Of a stretch of DNA of 64,000 nucleotides, positions 11,634-22,437 are shown piece by piece. The stretch is taken from contig JAACJK010000110.1 in NCBI GenBank assembly GCA_013368325.1, positions 434,001-498,000 on the forward strand, read 5' to 3'. The DNA is from Ephemerocybe angulata (Eukaryota > Basidiomycota > Agaricomycetes > Agaricales > Psathyrellaceae). The first letter of the stretch is position 1. Each line of letters starts with the position of its first letter. The position numbers and the translations under genes are program-made. A model generated the notes under the pieces. That model was not told the DNA's origin and did not search any database. It saw only the letters and a list, made by a program, of their open reading frames with translations.

Positions 11634-14157
11634 ATGGCTAAGGGAACTATGGAGGAAAAAGAGGAGAAACCAAAGGTCCTGTTCGATCCGGACGACCGCT
11701 CAGCAGTCCAGGTCACGAAGGTCGGCGTCTGGGAATACTACGAGGACATCTCAGGAACAAAAGGCTTCGCACCAAAGATATCTCTGGAGTCCAACGCCCT
11801 GACAGACCTTTATCGAGGACGGTTTTTCATCATGCGCATGGTCTATGACATCGCGTTGGTGGAGGGTGGCCTGTTCTATCTCGTATCCTTTCTCCTGCTT
11901 AAGCTGCTCAGCTCATTCATACCGGCGCTGGGTCTCTGGTACACAAGCGAATTTCTCAAGATGGTAGGTAAACCACTTGTCCATAGATCAGTAGTGCTGA
12001 CTGTTTCCATAGGTTGAAGTAGCCATGGAAGAACGGAAGGTCGACAAAGACGCGCTTTTCAGAATTGGCGCTGGCCGTGTCATCACAGCCTTCATGCAAC
12101 AAGTTCTGCTCGACTCAGTCACATTTCTTGGGGACCGCTTCAACAGGCGCGTTCGAGATGGATTCGCCCTTCGCCACTTCCAGCTTTCCGCAAGACTGGA
12201 CATCCCTACCTACCACGACAAACTGCATCAACTACATAGTCTCCAGTATGGATACCGATCTGTCTGGGCGGTTTTTGAAACCGCGATATCTGCCATCTCG
12301 ACTGCGGTCAACCTTGTGGCGCACACTGCAGTCCTGTACCGTGTTCTCAATGGCCACAAGGAAATGAGGTTTCTCTTGATTTCTGGCTTCGTTCATATTG
12401 CGTTGGAAGTGATTACAACTATAGCTGAGACAGATGCCCAAGGAGGTGAGGTGCCTACAAGTTATTACGCTCAGATACGCCTAACCACAATATTCCACAG
12501 TCCATGCAGTGAAATGTAACCATGACGTGTACATCCATACCCGAGGTCTTGAAGACATGATCCAGGATATGGATTACAGGAGGGAGATTGTCGCGAGCGG
12601 TCTGGGAAGCTTTATCGCGCACAGTGAGTACCCTTGCCGTAGCCCCGCCCACCAGTCTCCTACTAAATATCTGAAATCGTTGCAGAGTATGAACAATTGA
12701 TGAACTCCCTCCTGGGAGTAGAACTCGGCGTCAACACCAGAAATCGCCATAACATGGGTTGGAGGCCTTGGTTACTCAGATTCTCAGTATATGCGAGGAA
12801 TCCCGTCGATTCACTAAGTCAGATCTATACCTGTCTTCAGGTTGTTGACTCAGTGTCCTCCGCTCCGTTTTCTCTGGCGACGCTTCAGCTTGTCAACAGC
12901 ACTGTCTCAGCAATATCGGACAAACTGTTCTCACTGCGGAGCGACTTAGAATCTGTTTCTGAGAGGGTTCAAGATATCCGCGAGTATTATCAATTGCTGG
13001 AAACGCCCAACAAAATTGCAGATGGATCGATTCCCTTCCCGGAGAACCAAAGGGACATATCTCAAGGCATCTCGGTCGAGTTCAAGAACGTTTCGTTTGC
13101 ATACCCACATGCACCTGAAAAGAAAGTACTCGAGGGGGTGTCTTTCAAGATAGAGCAGGGTCAACTATGTGTAAGCAATCTATCATCAGTCTTCAAACCC
13201 TACGTCTAACCATTTCCCCCAGGTCATCGTCGGCGAGAATGGTTCTGGAAAGAGTACCATACTAACCTTAATGACAAGGATCTACGACATCACCGAAGGG
13301 GAAATCCTTCTCAACGGGATTGATATCAGAAAGTTGAAGCTCGCCGATGTCAGGTCCGCCATATCCGTCCTTTTTCAAGACTACACACTGTACCCTTTAT
13401 CGGTAAGCATATCTCAATTCGTTGCCAACAAATTGCCACCTTGCTTATTCCCAATAGATTGCGCAGAACATAGGGTATGGCGACATAGGGAACTTAGAAG
13501 ACACGGAGAAAATCCAAGAAGCCGCCAAACTTGGTGGGGCCGACGAGTTCATTGAAGCCTTGCCTCACAAATACGGTACATACGTGGACACTCCTGTCTG
13601 GGAGTATTCTACGGATTCCCATCCTGCGCGCGGCTCAAAATTCGCGGATAAAGACATTGATTTCTCAAAATTAAAGCTGAATGACCGACGGCAAGATCTT
13701 AGTGGGGGCCAGAAGCAAAGGATTGCTCTGTAAGTTGTCTCCTGATCTCACCTTCCGCCGTCATGATTGATTTGGCGTTTCCCTAGCTCGAGGACCTTTA
13801 TGAGATCTATTGTATCCTCAGATAGCCCCGTTGGACTTCTGCTCTTCGACGAACCGTCAGCCAGTCTTGATCCCAAGGCGGAGAACGACCTTTTCACCCG
13901 CCTTCGCGATTTGCGTGGAAGTAAGACCATGGTGTTCTCGTCCCATAGGTTTGGAAAGCTCACTCGCCATGCGGATCTCATCTTGTACGTCTTCTGGATA
14001 ATTGCCATCATCCTGCACAGGCCACTTTATTGACGTTCTTTGAAGGTACATCTCCAAGGGCCAAGTGGCGGAGGCGGGCAATCACAATCAACTCCTAAAG
14101 CAAGACGGCGAGTACGCCAAGTTCTGGAACCTACAAGTGCAAGATTTTTTGTTGTAG
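11634..14157 (+). CDS. ABC half-transporter (TMD-NBD), tandem copy 3
   Basis: Third tandem paralogue. It starts MAKGTMEEKEEKPKVLFDPD and continues with VGVWEYYEDISGTKG, as in copy 2. The membrane region contains LVSFLLLKLLSSFIPALGLW. The NBD has Walker A VGENGSGKST, Q-loop LFQDYTLYPLS, signature DLSGGQKQRIAL, Walker B GLLLFDEPSASLDP and H-loop VFSSHRFG, all intact. The extra segment before the signature runs from HKYGTYVDTP to DRRQ and resembles that of copy 2 (both carry FADKD/FAGKT followed by KLKLN) more than that of copy 1, suggesting that copies 2 and 3 are the younger pair. It ends FWNLQVQDFLL. About seven introns are present, at positions shared with copy 2. Substrate unknown. Confidence 0.86.
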
Positions 14158-14392
14158 AGCTCTGTTTTAGACACCCAAGCTTGCTTTACCAGAGTGTAGA
14201 ATAAATGTATAACCAGGCTCCATTCGTTGGAGATCAGTCATGACCATTCGATCAGGCCGCCGGCGCTATCAGCGCTCCAGAGTTGCAGTGCGCGCTCGAT
14301 CACTTCTGGACCCGAACGGTGAACAACTGCTAACCCTTGTCTCCTCTCCTCCTGCTTCCTTTGAAGGTCTCAAAGTCGCTGGGCGCTGTAAA

Positions 14393-15215
14393 ATGGGACC
14401 ATGGACGCAATTCGATGAAGTTCGTTCTCGATTTCGCATAGCGCTGTTACCTGCTGGCACCGCTGGGGCTGTGACGCCATCGAATTCTGACCCCTGTTTA
14501 CTCGCCAGGATGACTACAGGCTGCCGGAAGGTATGAAGAGGATTGGCTACGATGCAGACGAAGGACGATACTACTTTCGAGACTCTGACGGGTCGATATG
14601 GAGAGGGGCTGAGGGCGCTCAGTTTGGCGAGCTCACAAAAGGTGCGGAACTATGAAATCCACTGGCCCTAGAGCTGCCCCGCTCATCCACCCTCCTTTTC
14701 CTCTAGTCTCAGAAGCCCCTACCTCGGTAACGGCTCAGGAGTCAGAAAACGACGACTTGGAAGCTACCCCAAGGACCTCACGGCAGGGAGGCTATCAGCT
14801 TCTCTCAGCCGATCCTGTACGTTTACAGTGTGTAGGGTCGTACCTGACCTTGTTAAATGACCGCATCCACTTCCCCTAGAACGTACCCCTGGCCCATTCG
14901 CGACATCCCATGGACGTTAATCCCTACCGCACCTTATTCCCCTTCTTCCTCATCATCGCCGTTGTCCTCCTCCTCGTCTGGCGCCTGATACTCTCACCGG
15001 CCATGTTCCCCGGCCCCTCACAGTGCCCGGAAGGGACTGCTCTCTACTACGTCCAGCCAGGAGACTCGTGCTGGGCCGTTGCCAAAATGCACGGTATCAG
15101 CCTGGAGAAACTGCAGCAACTGAACCCGAAGGTGCAATGCGACCCTTTGATACCAGGAACTTCATTCTGCTTGCCGCCCTTGAAGTCACCCTTCACCTCT
15201 ATGAAAGGCCATTAA
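14393..15215 (+). CDS. Membrane-anchored LysM (CBM50) protein
   Basis: LysM modules bind N-acetylglucosamine polymers such as chitin. Here one LysM sits on the C-terminal side of a single membrane segment. Exon 1 gives MGPWTQFDE; exon 2 gives DDYRLPEGMKRIGYDADEGR then YYFRDSDGSIWRG; exon 3 is an acidic Ser/Thr linker; exon 4 has PYRTLFPFFLIIAVVLLLVW as the membrane segment, then the LysM: YYVQPGDSCWAVAKMHGISL, EKLQQLNPKVQCDPLIPGTS and FCLPP. The two Cys around the module suggest a disulfide. Introns have good GT..AG ends (donor GTTCGT at 14420, GTACGT near 14818). The architecture (short cytosolic Tyr-rich N-terminus, one TM, outward LysM) is inferred. It lies just downstream of ABC gene 3 on the same strand, with no evidence of functional coupling. 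Confidence 0.8.
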
Positions 15216-16205
15216 GCTCCTCGCGCCCAGGCCGCACGCACTCGTGATACCTCCACACTCTATTCAACGGACATTTATATCTCCCTTACGATTTTTATGA
15301 CTTTACTCACCATGTCTGCTGTTGTGATTTTAAGCTGGTAGCCCAACCTTTCATCGGCTACTTTATGTACTTCGGCGGTTTACTTCCCGTACTTATGGAT
15401 CAGGTATTCATTCTGCGCGATGTTCCTCTTTACCATGTTCGGCGCTTCATTTCCTTCCCTGTCAAGTGTCCAGCGAAAGTCGCCGAAAGTGCTACGGCAA
15501 TGATCTCATTCTTTTCCCCTGACCATATAGATCAGCTCTGAGATGCTCAAGATCGTCTATATGCTCTCGCTGGTAAAGTTAGAAGAGTAAAGCCAAGGAC
15601 AACGACTGAAGTTGGGAGGTTCTCGGTATACACGCTAACGTCGAAGTGAGAGTGGGCGCCTAAGAAGGTCGGTTATCACAATTCGCGCTGCTGAACGCTT
15701 TATCTTGCCTTGACTACTGACAAGTCCACTCGTATTGCAGATAGAATCGGAGATCCTCACTGGCACTCTTGCCGGCCACCATGCAGTGGCATGTACTCTG
15801 AATCGGACCAACGATGTCCTGGGTGGGGACATTCGCAACTTCCGACGGGGAGGCACGCCATTTGCCAGCACCCAGCAGCTCTTAACTTAGCACATCTCGG
15901 AAGCGCATGCCAGTGACGAGCAGAGCCATGATGACCGTCTTCAATCCTGCCGGCCGTTATCTCACAACCTCACCTGACCACGCCATCTCCTCCCATTCAC
16001 AGCAAAGGTCAAGTGCCGTCGGAACATAACATCTCGAATAAATCCCCGGAACATCATAGCGGTGGTACCCTTCAGCGGCAACTGCGCAGCCAGATGCGAC
16101 GATTCACAGTCACAGCGGGCCCCACTTCGCAATGTTCGCATCGAAGGTCATTCACAGATCACCATCATAGCGCGCCGCGTAAGTACCGGTAGCCATAACC
16201 AATCG

Positions 16206-16229
16206 CTTCTGAAGATCTAACTTCAGAAG
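16206..16229. repeat. Small perfect inverted repeat (9-bp arms, 6-base loop)
   Basis: CTTCTGAAG is followed by ATCTAA and then CTTCAGAAG, a perfect reverse-complement pair. It is too short and has no U-run, so a terminator role is not claimed. Confidence 0.6.
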
Positions 16230-16707
16230 GGTATCGAAACATCAGTCGTCTGACCTACACCAATCCCTAGAGCCTTTCCTTCTCAAGTCCGAGTCCTTCC
16301 AATGGTGCAAATACTTACGAAGGTCATCTGCCATCACATCCCAATTAGACTTGACACCAATCTGCGATCTTGGTTCTGCTAAGTTCGCCTTCACAAAGGG
16401 GACGGACGCGGAGATTGCCTTGCGCGGACATAGCAAACAGGGTTGCAAAGGCCGTTCGTCGGAACAACAGGCAGTAAAGGATGGATAATTTGAGGCAAAC
16501 AGTTGAAAGGAAGATTCATACGCCTCTTTGACCAAGTGGACGGTCAATATCCAGCCAAACGACCGTATACAGTCCCCCTCGATTGTGAAGAGAGTAACGG
16601 CACGAAAGCATTGGCCCGATCTCTGGCCCACACAGGAGATTCGAAGTGGCACGTGTGTGTCTGGATCCGTCAAGACCTGGTCATCGTGACCACCCAGACT
16701 GCGCCCA

Positions 16708-16713
16708 TATAAA
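16708..16713 (+). promoter_or_regulatory. TATA box of the small protein gene at 16785
   Basis: TATAAA sits 77 bp upstream of the start codon, followed by a C/T-rich leader (CCCCATCCCCACTCCC), a layout common in highly expressed fungal genes. Confidence 0.5.
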
Positions 16714-16784
16714 CGCCTTCTGAGCTCTTCTGAGACACAAGACACACTCGCCCCATCCCCACTCCCAACCCCTCTATCCACACA

Positions 16785-17196
16785 ATGGTCGAAACCGCCC
16801 TGCCCTCACACCCTCCTGCCAGTGAGTAACACTCCTCCCCCTTCACATTCTGCCCAGATCCTCAACCCTTTCTTAGTCAAGGTCGGCGGTCGTCGTCTAT
16901 CAGTGAATACGAGACCCAAGCCACAAGCAAGCGGCGCGTAAGGAGCACCCTTCATTCCCTCTCTTACAGCCCGACTTTACTCACGAGACGATAGTGAAGC
17001 CGCAACTGAATCGCCCACTGATACCAAGGAGGAGGGAGAGGAAGAATCGCCGAAGAAGGAGAAGAAGATCAACTTCGATAAACATGCTCAAAGGAAAGCT
17101 GACAACACACGGCCAACGCGCGACACCCAGGGCAACTTCAAGTCGTTTTCAGGCGCTCGTATCGCTCAACCAGCCGGAAAGGCTTTCGGAATCTGA
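16785..17196 (+). CDS. Small basic/acidic hypothetical protein, about 99 residues
   Basis: Three exons can be joined in one frame. Exon 1 gives MVETALPSHPPA, exon 2 gives IKVGGRRLSVNTRPKPQASG, and exon 3 begins EAATESPTDTKEEGEEESPK. The intron between exons 2 and 3 is read as 58 bp ending at the TAG near 16995; the earlier CAG at about 16970 would break the frame. The C-terminus is KSFSGARIAQPAGKAFGI with a stop at 17194-17196. The protein is hydrophilic, probably disordered and without Cys. The conserved-looking ends (PSHPPA and SGARIAQPAGK) suggest a real basidiomycete family, but I do not recognise a function. A TATA box and a pyrimidine-rich leader upstream suggest strong expression. It converges on the eL28 gene. 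Confidence 0.62.
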
Positions 17197-17352
17197 GCAT
17201 AACTTCCTCGTATCAGCGCAAACGTCCAGGTCAAACCCACATGTATAATAGATCGCAGCCCTGTCTCTGAATCAAATCACCCGTGCTCGATATTGGCATA
17301 TCATATGTGGTGTCGTCGTACGGATACATGCAAGTAACAGTCAAAGAGATGT

Positions 17353-18282
17353 TCATGTTGACTTGGCCTTCTTGCCGCGGGTCTTCTTGGGAGGGGAGGC
17401 CTTGGGCTCCTTTTGGGCAGCGGCGAGGGCAGAGACGCGGGCGAGGGCGGCCTATCAAGATCTGTTAGTTTGAGTCCAGGGCCTTTATAACAAATGAAGG
17501 GAGAGTGAAAGAAAGAATCTGAAGGATGAAGAAAGAAATGTCGGCACTCTAGTGTCGGTTGTCCCGCTAACAGTCAACGGGTTCCGATAGCGACAGAATG
17601 CACTCCCCAATGAAGTTTGATCGGCTTCATTGGAGTTGGCTTGATTTTGCAAACATGTCCACGCCCAGCCTTCATTCACCATGAGGTGTATCCAGTGGGT
17701 TCTAACGAGAATGCGTATAGGTAATAAAGGGAGATCGGGAAGATATCGAGGAATGGGTAGCGTTATCAAAGTGAATCAAGGACTCACAGTGCGGAGGTCG
17801 GGGCGGTATCCCTTCTTAGCGACCGAGGCGGCAACACCGAGAGCACGGCGTCCACCGGAGCGGGGGCGGATGACGGTCTTGGCGGAGGCGGGGGCGACGG
17901 CGTTGGGGGAAGCGTTGGGCTTGCGGGTGGTGATGGTGATGCCGGCGGGGGTAGCGGCGACGTCGATGGTCTGGATTCCATTGCATTAAGTCCTGGATTT
18001 CAATCAAATATAGCTCTGTTACGCACCTTGGGGTTAGCGAGACCAGAGAACTTGAACGAGTTCAAGTTGCGCAAGTTGCCCTATCCAAACAGATACGTGA
18101 ATTCGAGCTCATCGCTGCGGTCGAGGATTGGTATTTACGGGCTCCTTGTTGAAAACGGGTCCCTCAACGACTCGCTTCACGATGAAGGAGCTGTTGGACT
18201 GTAAGTTGGCATGAGCACAGCGTCAACATCGTCGGGAACGTCGACGTACGCGGAGGAGGAGCCACTGGAGATCGGACGACAT
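17353..18282 (-). CDS. 60S ribosomal protein L28 (eL28)
   Basis: This is a structural protein of the large cytosolic ribosomal subunit. Exon 1 gives MSSDLQWLLLR; exon 2 SNSSFIVKRVVEGPVFNKEP; exon 3 GNLRNLNSFKFSGLANPK; exon 4 starts TIDVAATPAGITITTRKPNA and continues through VIRPRSGGRRALGVAASVAK and KGYRPDLR; the last exon gives TAALARVSALAAAQKEPKAS followed by the Lys-rich tail PPKKTRGKKAKST. The SSDLQWLLLR start, the SGLAN..KTIDV core and the basic tail match the eL28 family. Four introns of good consensus are seen; the first has donor GTACGT. The total of about 140 residues is normal for the family. The gene is divergent from the esterase gene and converges with the small-protein gene. Confidence 0.92.
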
Positions 18283-18599
18283 TGCGAAAGAGGGTCTTGG
18301 ACGTCGTGCAGCCTGCCCCGGCCCTTCGCTCGGCTTGGAAATTGTGGCTGATCAACAACTGTACAGTTGCCGAACGGCACGCCCGGCCGGCACCTTCGTT
18401 TCTAACACCGACAAATAACGCGTCGACGCGTCGTTCCATGTTGTCTCCTGTCACCACGTCGAACCAGGGTCATGGTCATGTTCTACTTATGTTCCTGTGT
18501 AATATGAGACATCGTGGTTCCAGTCTGCTACGCAATCCCTTGGATAACTATGAGCTCCCTTGACTTGTCGCTCATTCCACCCACTAGCCCTCCTCCAAA

Positions 18600-20788
18600 A
18601 TGCGCACCAGGGATAGTCTGATCCTGCTGGCTTTCTCTCCACTGGTGGTTCTAGCAGCTCCGAATGTCACCCTGGATAACTCTACGGTTACTGGAGTTGA
18701 AAACGGCACACTGCACAAATTTCTAGGTATCCCATACGCCGAATCACCGTACGCCACTTTCCGAGTCAGCCCCGGCCTCTGGGCTTGCACTGACTAGCCA
18801 TAGAGTCGAGGACCTTCGTTTTCGCCTACCTGTCAACATCACTTCGTACAACCAGAGCTTTGACGCTACAAACTATGGGTTTACTTGCATAGCTCAAAAT
18901 TCTACGCCCTCCTCAGATTTTGTGAAGGCCGTGGGTAACCTTGCGAGCTTCTTTTTTGGAGACGATAACACGCCGAAAACACCGCAATCCGAGGACTGTG
19001 AGCAGGGATGTACTCGAGAGATGACATGCCTCCTGATTCAGTCCCTATCTAGGTCTTACACTCAATGTCATCAGGCCGTCGAATACGACAGATATCGGTT
19101 CTTTGCCAGTGGTTGTGGTGAGTGTAACCCTCTATCTCGATTTAGTTCGCACCTAACACAACCACGACAGTATGTGTACGGAGGTTCGTATCTCTGTCAC
19201 GCCACGGTCTGCGCCCATACAGTCCCACTGACTACTACCGTTCATTAGGCGGATTTGAATATGGGTCGTCTATCAGGTAGGCCTGGCGTCTTCACCAAAC
19301 CCCCAAGACATTGACCCTGTTTTAAGTTATGACAAGATGGGCACTACTATCGTAGGGCGCTCACTGGAACTTGGAAAGCCAGTAATCTACGTGTCAACGA
19401 ATTATCGGTAAGTCGTGGACATCCGCATTCCTTCAGGGAGTTAAAAACAGCTTTCAGTCTCAACGCCTTTGGCTTCATCGCTAGCCAAGAAGTCCTCACT
19501 AACGGCGTCGCAAATATAGGTCTTCAAGACCGTAAGCTCTTCTTCGGATTGTCGAACGCACACAAGGCTTACCGTTCATAGAGCGATCGGCTCTCCAATG
19601 GGTCAAAACATTTATAGGAGCATTCGGAGGGAACAGTTCAAGAGTTACCCTGTTAGTCCGCGCTCGTATACCTCTCAAATCCATCATCTGACACTTATCC
19701 TCGCGTAGATGGGGCGAGTCGGCTGGAGCCATAGCCACAAGCCTCCAAATGCTCGCTTACGACGGCAACACTGGTGACCTGTTCCAAAGCGCTTTCATGC
19801 AGTCCGGCGCACCGATCCCAGTTGGAAATATGACTGAAGGTCAGGTATACTACGATAAGCTCGTTCAGGATGCGGGGTGCGGAGGAGCAAATGACACTCT
19901 TGCATGCCTACGCTCTGCTCCCCTTGGCAATCTCACCTCTGCCATAGGGTATTCTCCTGGAATTTGGTCCTACCAGGTATGTTTCTGATCCAGATGACAC
20001 CTTTAGAAAGAAAGGATATTCACGACTCTATACATCTCAGTCGCTGGTCTTGGCATGGACGCCCCACGCGGATGGCGCCTTCCTAACGGACAACCCGCAA
20101 AGGCTGGTCGAAAATGATAAAGTAGCAAAGATCCCCATGGTCTCGGGGAACTGCGACGACGAAGGAACTCTTTTCGCACTATCGAGCCTCAACGTTACTT
20201 CGGACGACGAATTCCAGGACTACGTCAAAACCATCTGGCTTCCGAATGCCACAGACGACCAGCTCGCGCCTTTGTTCGACGCGTACCCTGACGATCGAGA
20301 GGACGGCTCGCCCTTCAATACATCGATTGCGAACGCGATAACGAGCCAGTTCAAGCGGATCGCTGCGTTCGAAGGCGATTCGGTCTTCCAAGCGCCAAGG
20401 AGGTACTTCCTCCAGCAGCGTGTGGGTAAACAGCCGATTTGGAGCTACCTCTCCAAGCGTTTGAAGTATCTACCGGTCTTAGGATCTGTGAGTTGCTACT
20501 CTCAACTCAAATCCACCATTGACGCGCGCCTAACCCTACTGGCTCTAGTTCCACAGTTCCGACCAATATCTTGACCTACTCAACGACTACGTGATCTACT
20601 TCACGAACAATCTCGATCCTAATACCGGCTCGGGCACCGAGTGGCCGCAGTATACGAGTGACGCGCCCCAGATGTATACGTTCCATGCCATTGAGACTGA
20701 CTCGAGCGACAACTCTTTGACGACAGACGACTATCGTACAGAGGGGATAAGCATTTTGACGAACCTTTCACTTGCGTACCCTATTTGA
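18600..20788 (+). CDS. Secreted type-B carboxylesterase/lipase
   Basis: An alpha/beta-hydrolase of the COesterase family. The N-terminal signal peptide is MRTRDSLILLAFSPLVVLAA. Exons joined by eye give FLGIPYAESP|VEDLRFRLP, the conserved EDC, the oxyanion-hole motif VYVYGGGFEYGSS, and the nucleophile elbow LWGESAGAIATSLQM with Ser in GESAG. Further on comes a region with SGNCDDEGTLFA, where the acid residue would be the Glu of DEGT, and GS|FHSSDQYLDLL, which supplies the catalytic His. There are many Asn-X-Ser/Thr sites, consistent with secretion and glycosylation. At least nine short introns are needed. It ends NLSLAYPI. All three catalytic positions are present, so an active enzyme is likely. 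The natural substrate cannot be told from sequence; these fungal enzymes act on varied esters. Confidence 0.88.
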
Positions 20789-20853
20789 GCGCTTAATGTG
20801 TTCTCGTGGTTATGTGTCCTTTAGCTAGTTCCTTCAATTCGTTACAAGCATTC

Positions 20854-21094
20854 CTAGGTAGAATAGCTAGGCCACACTCGCGATCTTCCCCGACATCCAT
20901 CCTTCAAAAATCGGTTGAATCTCCTTTCGATACTGAGCGCTTGAGCGAGCGCCTGTTTTGGAGGTTCCGCTCCATTCGGATCTGTGGAAAGTCCCGTTGG
21001 CGAGATAAGATAAATGGGGAAATGCGCTAAAGAATGCATCTCTTCCATAATATGGCAAGAACTTGACGGGCAGACATGCTACTTGGACTACCAT
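20854..21094 (-). pseudogene. Remnant of a second PUF-gene first exon (tentative)
   Basis: On the minus strand this stretch reads HLSYLANGTFHRSEWSGTSK, nearly the same as the opening of the PUF gene at 23677 (ILSYLANGTFRRSEWSGIPK). At DNA level 20965-21013 matches 23590-23638 in 49 positions with one mismatch, in the same orientation. The sequence on either side of the match is different. It looks like a decayed tandem copy or a short segmental duplication; no PUF repeats are visible here. Confidence 0.45.
20965..21013. repeat. 49-bp direct repeat, left copy
   Basis: Matches 23590-23638 with a single T/C difference. The match overlaps the coding start of the PUF gene in the right copy. Confidence 0.85.
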
Positions 21095-21214
21095 TGGAAC
21101 TTTTGACGCCGGGTTATTGCGCCCCTTCTTTCATTAAAACCAGAAACCCTGTGCAACATATAGAGAAACATATAGAGAAAACATATAGAGAAACATATAC
21201 GTACGGGCATACAC

Positions 21215-22437
21215 CCCAGTCAGAAATGGAGTCTCCTCAGACCATCCCAGAGTATCTTTTAGTACACATACAATAGGTTGAGACCAGGGTACTCTGGGAG
21301 GAAAAAGTGGCACTTTTTTGCCTCTCCGAATCGCTCACAATCGCTCCATTTTAATGCATAACAAATTGACATTTCGACCATATGCATAAAAACAGCTGTA
21401 GGGAATGTACTGTAAATTGAATGCGAACCGAAACCCATCCTGGTGCCCTCCTCGCCCTCCCCGCTCCTCCTACTTCTGCACTCCTGGAACCCCGTTCTCC
21501 TCCCCTTTCCTCTCCCAGCGAACAAGGCAGAGAGCGTACACTCAGGATAGCGACGCGTTCGAAAGCCGGTGAGCGAAAGTCAGCATAGGTCCCAAATAAA
21601 CGGCCGTCGGCACCAGTAACCAAACTCACCGTACGGCATGGAACGAAGCGAGACCGAGAGTGAATGTTGATGGTAGCGTGTTCAGGACGAGCTGGAACAC
21701 AGAGGGAAGGGGACTTTTAGGGCGGGGAGGCAGGCGTTAATGGCGGGGTGGTCAAATCACGCTGAGCAGGAAGAAGTACTGAATGGCTGCAGCAAAGTCC
21801 GAGCAGCCCAAAGCGAGTTAAGGCGATTCTCTTCACCTGGTAGGATACGCTATAAAGACTACTAGAATGTCCAATGAAAGTTAAGGACGTGAACGACGAG
21901 AGATCTGTTTCAAATCTGTTTCGGACTTACCACCATCATAACCTCGGTAACTGGTTTCAACCTGCCACAGGCCAACAACCGCCGTTCGGCTTCAGAGATG
22001 TGGAACAGTAATTCGGCGACCAACGGCGGGAATGCTGCGGCACAGCGAGGTTGCACAGGGACTCGAGAGTCGAGCAGCCTGCCAGTGGTGGTGGTGGTGG
22101 TAAGGAGAAGAAAGGCGTGGGGGAACTTGACGCGTCCGTGCAAGTCCCCGCCCCCGTATTTACCATATTTCGGACATCCAAAACGCGAAAGCGAGAACCC
22201 CTGTAAATGTAGTGCATAGAGAAGTCTACAGACGGTCGCACAATATCTACAAGGAGGTTTTGACATACTGGGGGCAAAAATCCATCATTATATTATGCGA
22301 GTTGTAGGTATTTATTGGAGGACAATACAACAGATCTTCAAAAAGGTGCTTCCAGGACACTCTGGGAGTAGTGGCACTCGAGTTTTGTGAAATAAGATAC
22401 TCTGGGATGTCCCCAGGAGATTCCGATTCTCACTGGG
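21215..22437. mobile_element. Non-autonomous hAT-like TIR element, copy 1 (1,223 bp)
   Basis: Both ends carry imperfect terminal inverted repeats of about 44 bp. The left begins CCCAGTCAGAAATGGAGTCT; the right, read inward on the other strand, begins CCCAGTGAGAATCGGAATCT; both continue to CATCCCAGAGTATCTT. Subterminal copies of ACTCTGGGA occur near each end, like transposase-binding repeats. An essentially identical copy of the same length lies inverted at 48304-49526. No transposase is encoded; internal open frames of 73-118 codons are GC-rich or low complexity and I do not regard them as genes. Flanks are GCATACAC on the left and (G)CATAATT on the right, so a clean target duplication is not preserved here. 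Confidence 0.82.

Larger units (their letters stand above)
15216..16784. other. 1.57-kb region without a supported gene
   Basis: I see no family-like exon on either strand. A 179-codon minus-strand frame at 16242-16781 overlaps the promoter of the next gene and has no recognisable motif. A perfect 9-bp inverted repeat with a 6-base loop lies at 16206-16229. Confidence 0.5.

Noticed and set aside
16206..16229. Hairpin as a transcription terminator
   Set aside because: A eukaryotic setting, a short stem, and no adjacent gene end.
16242..16781. 179-codon open frame on the minus strand
   Set aside because: No recognisable domain, irregular composition, and it overlaps the promoter of the gene at 16785.
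21259..22277. Open frames of 73-118 codons inside TIR element copy 1 (repeated in copy 2) as transposase or cargo genes
   Set aside because: Low-complexity composition, mutually overlapping on both strands, and no transposase motifs.
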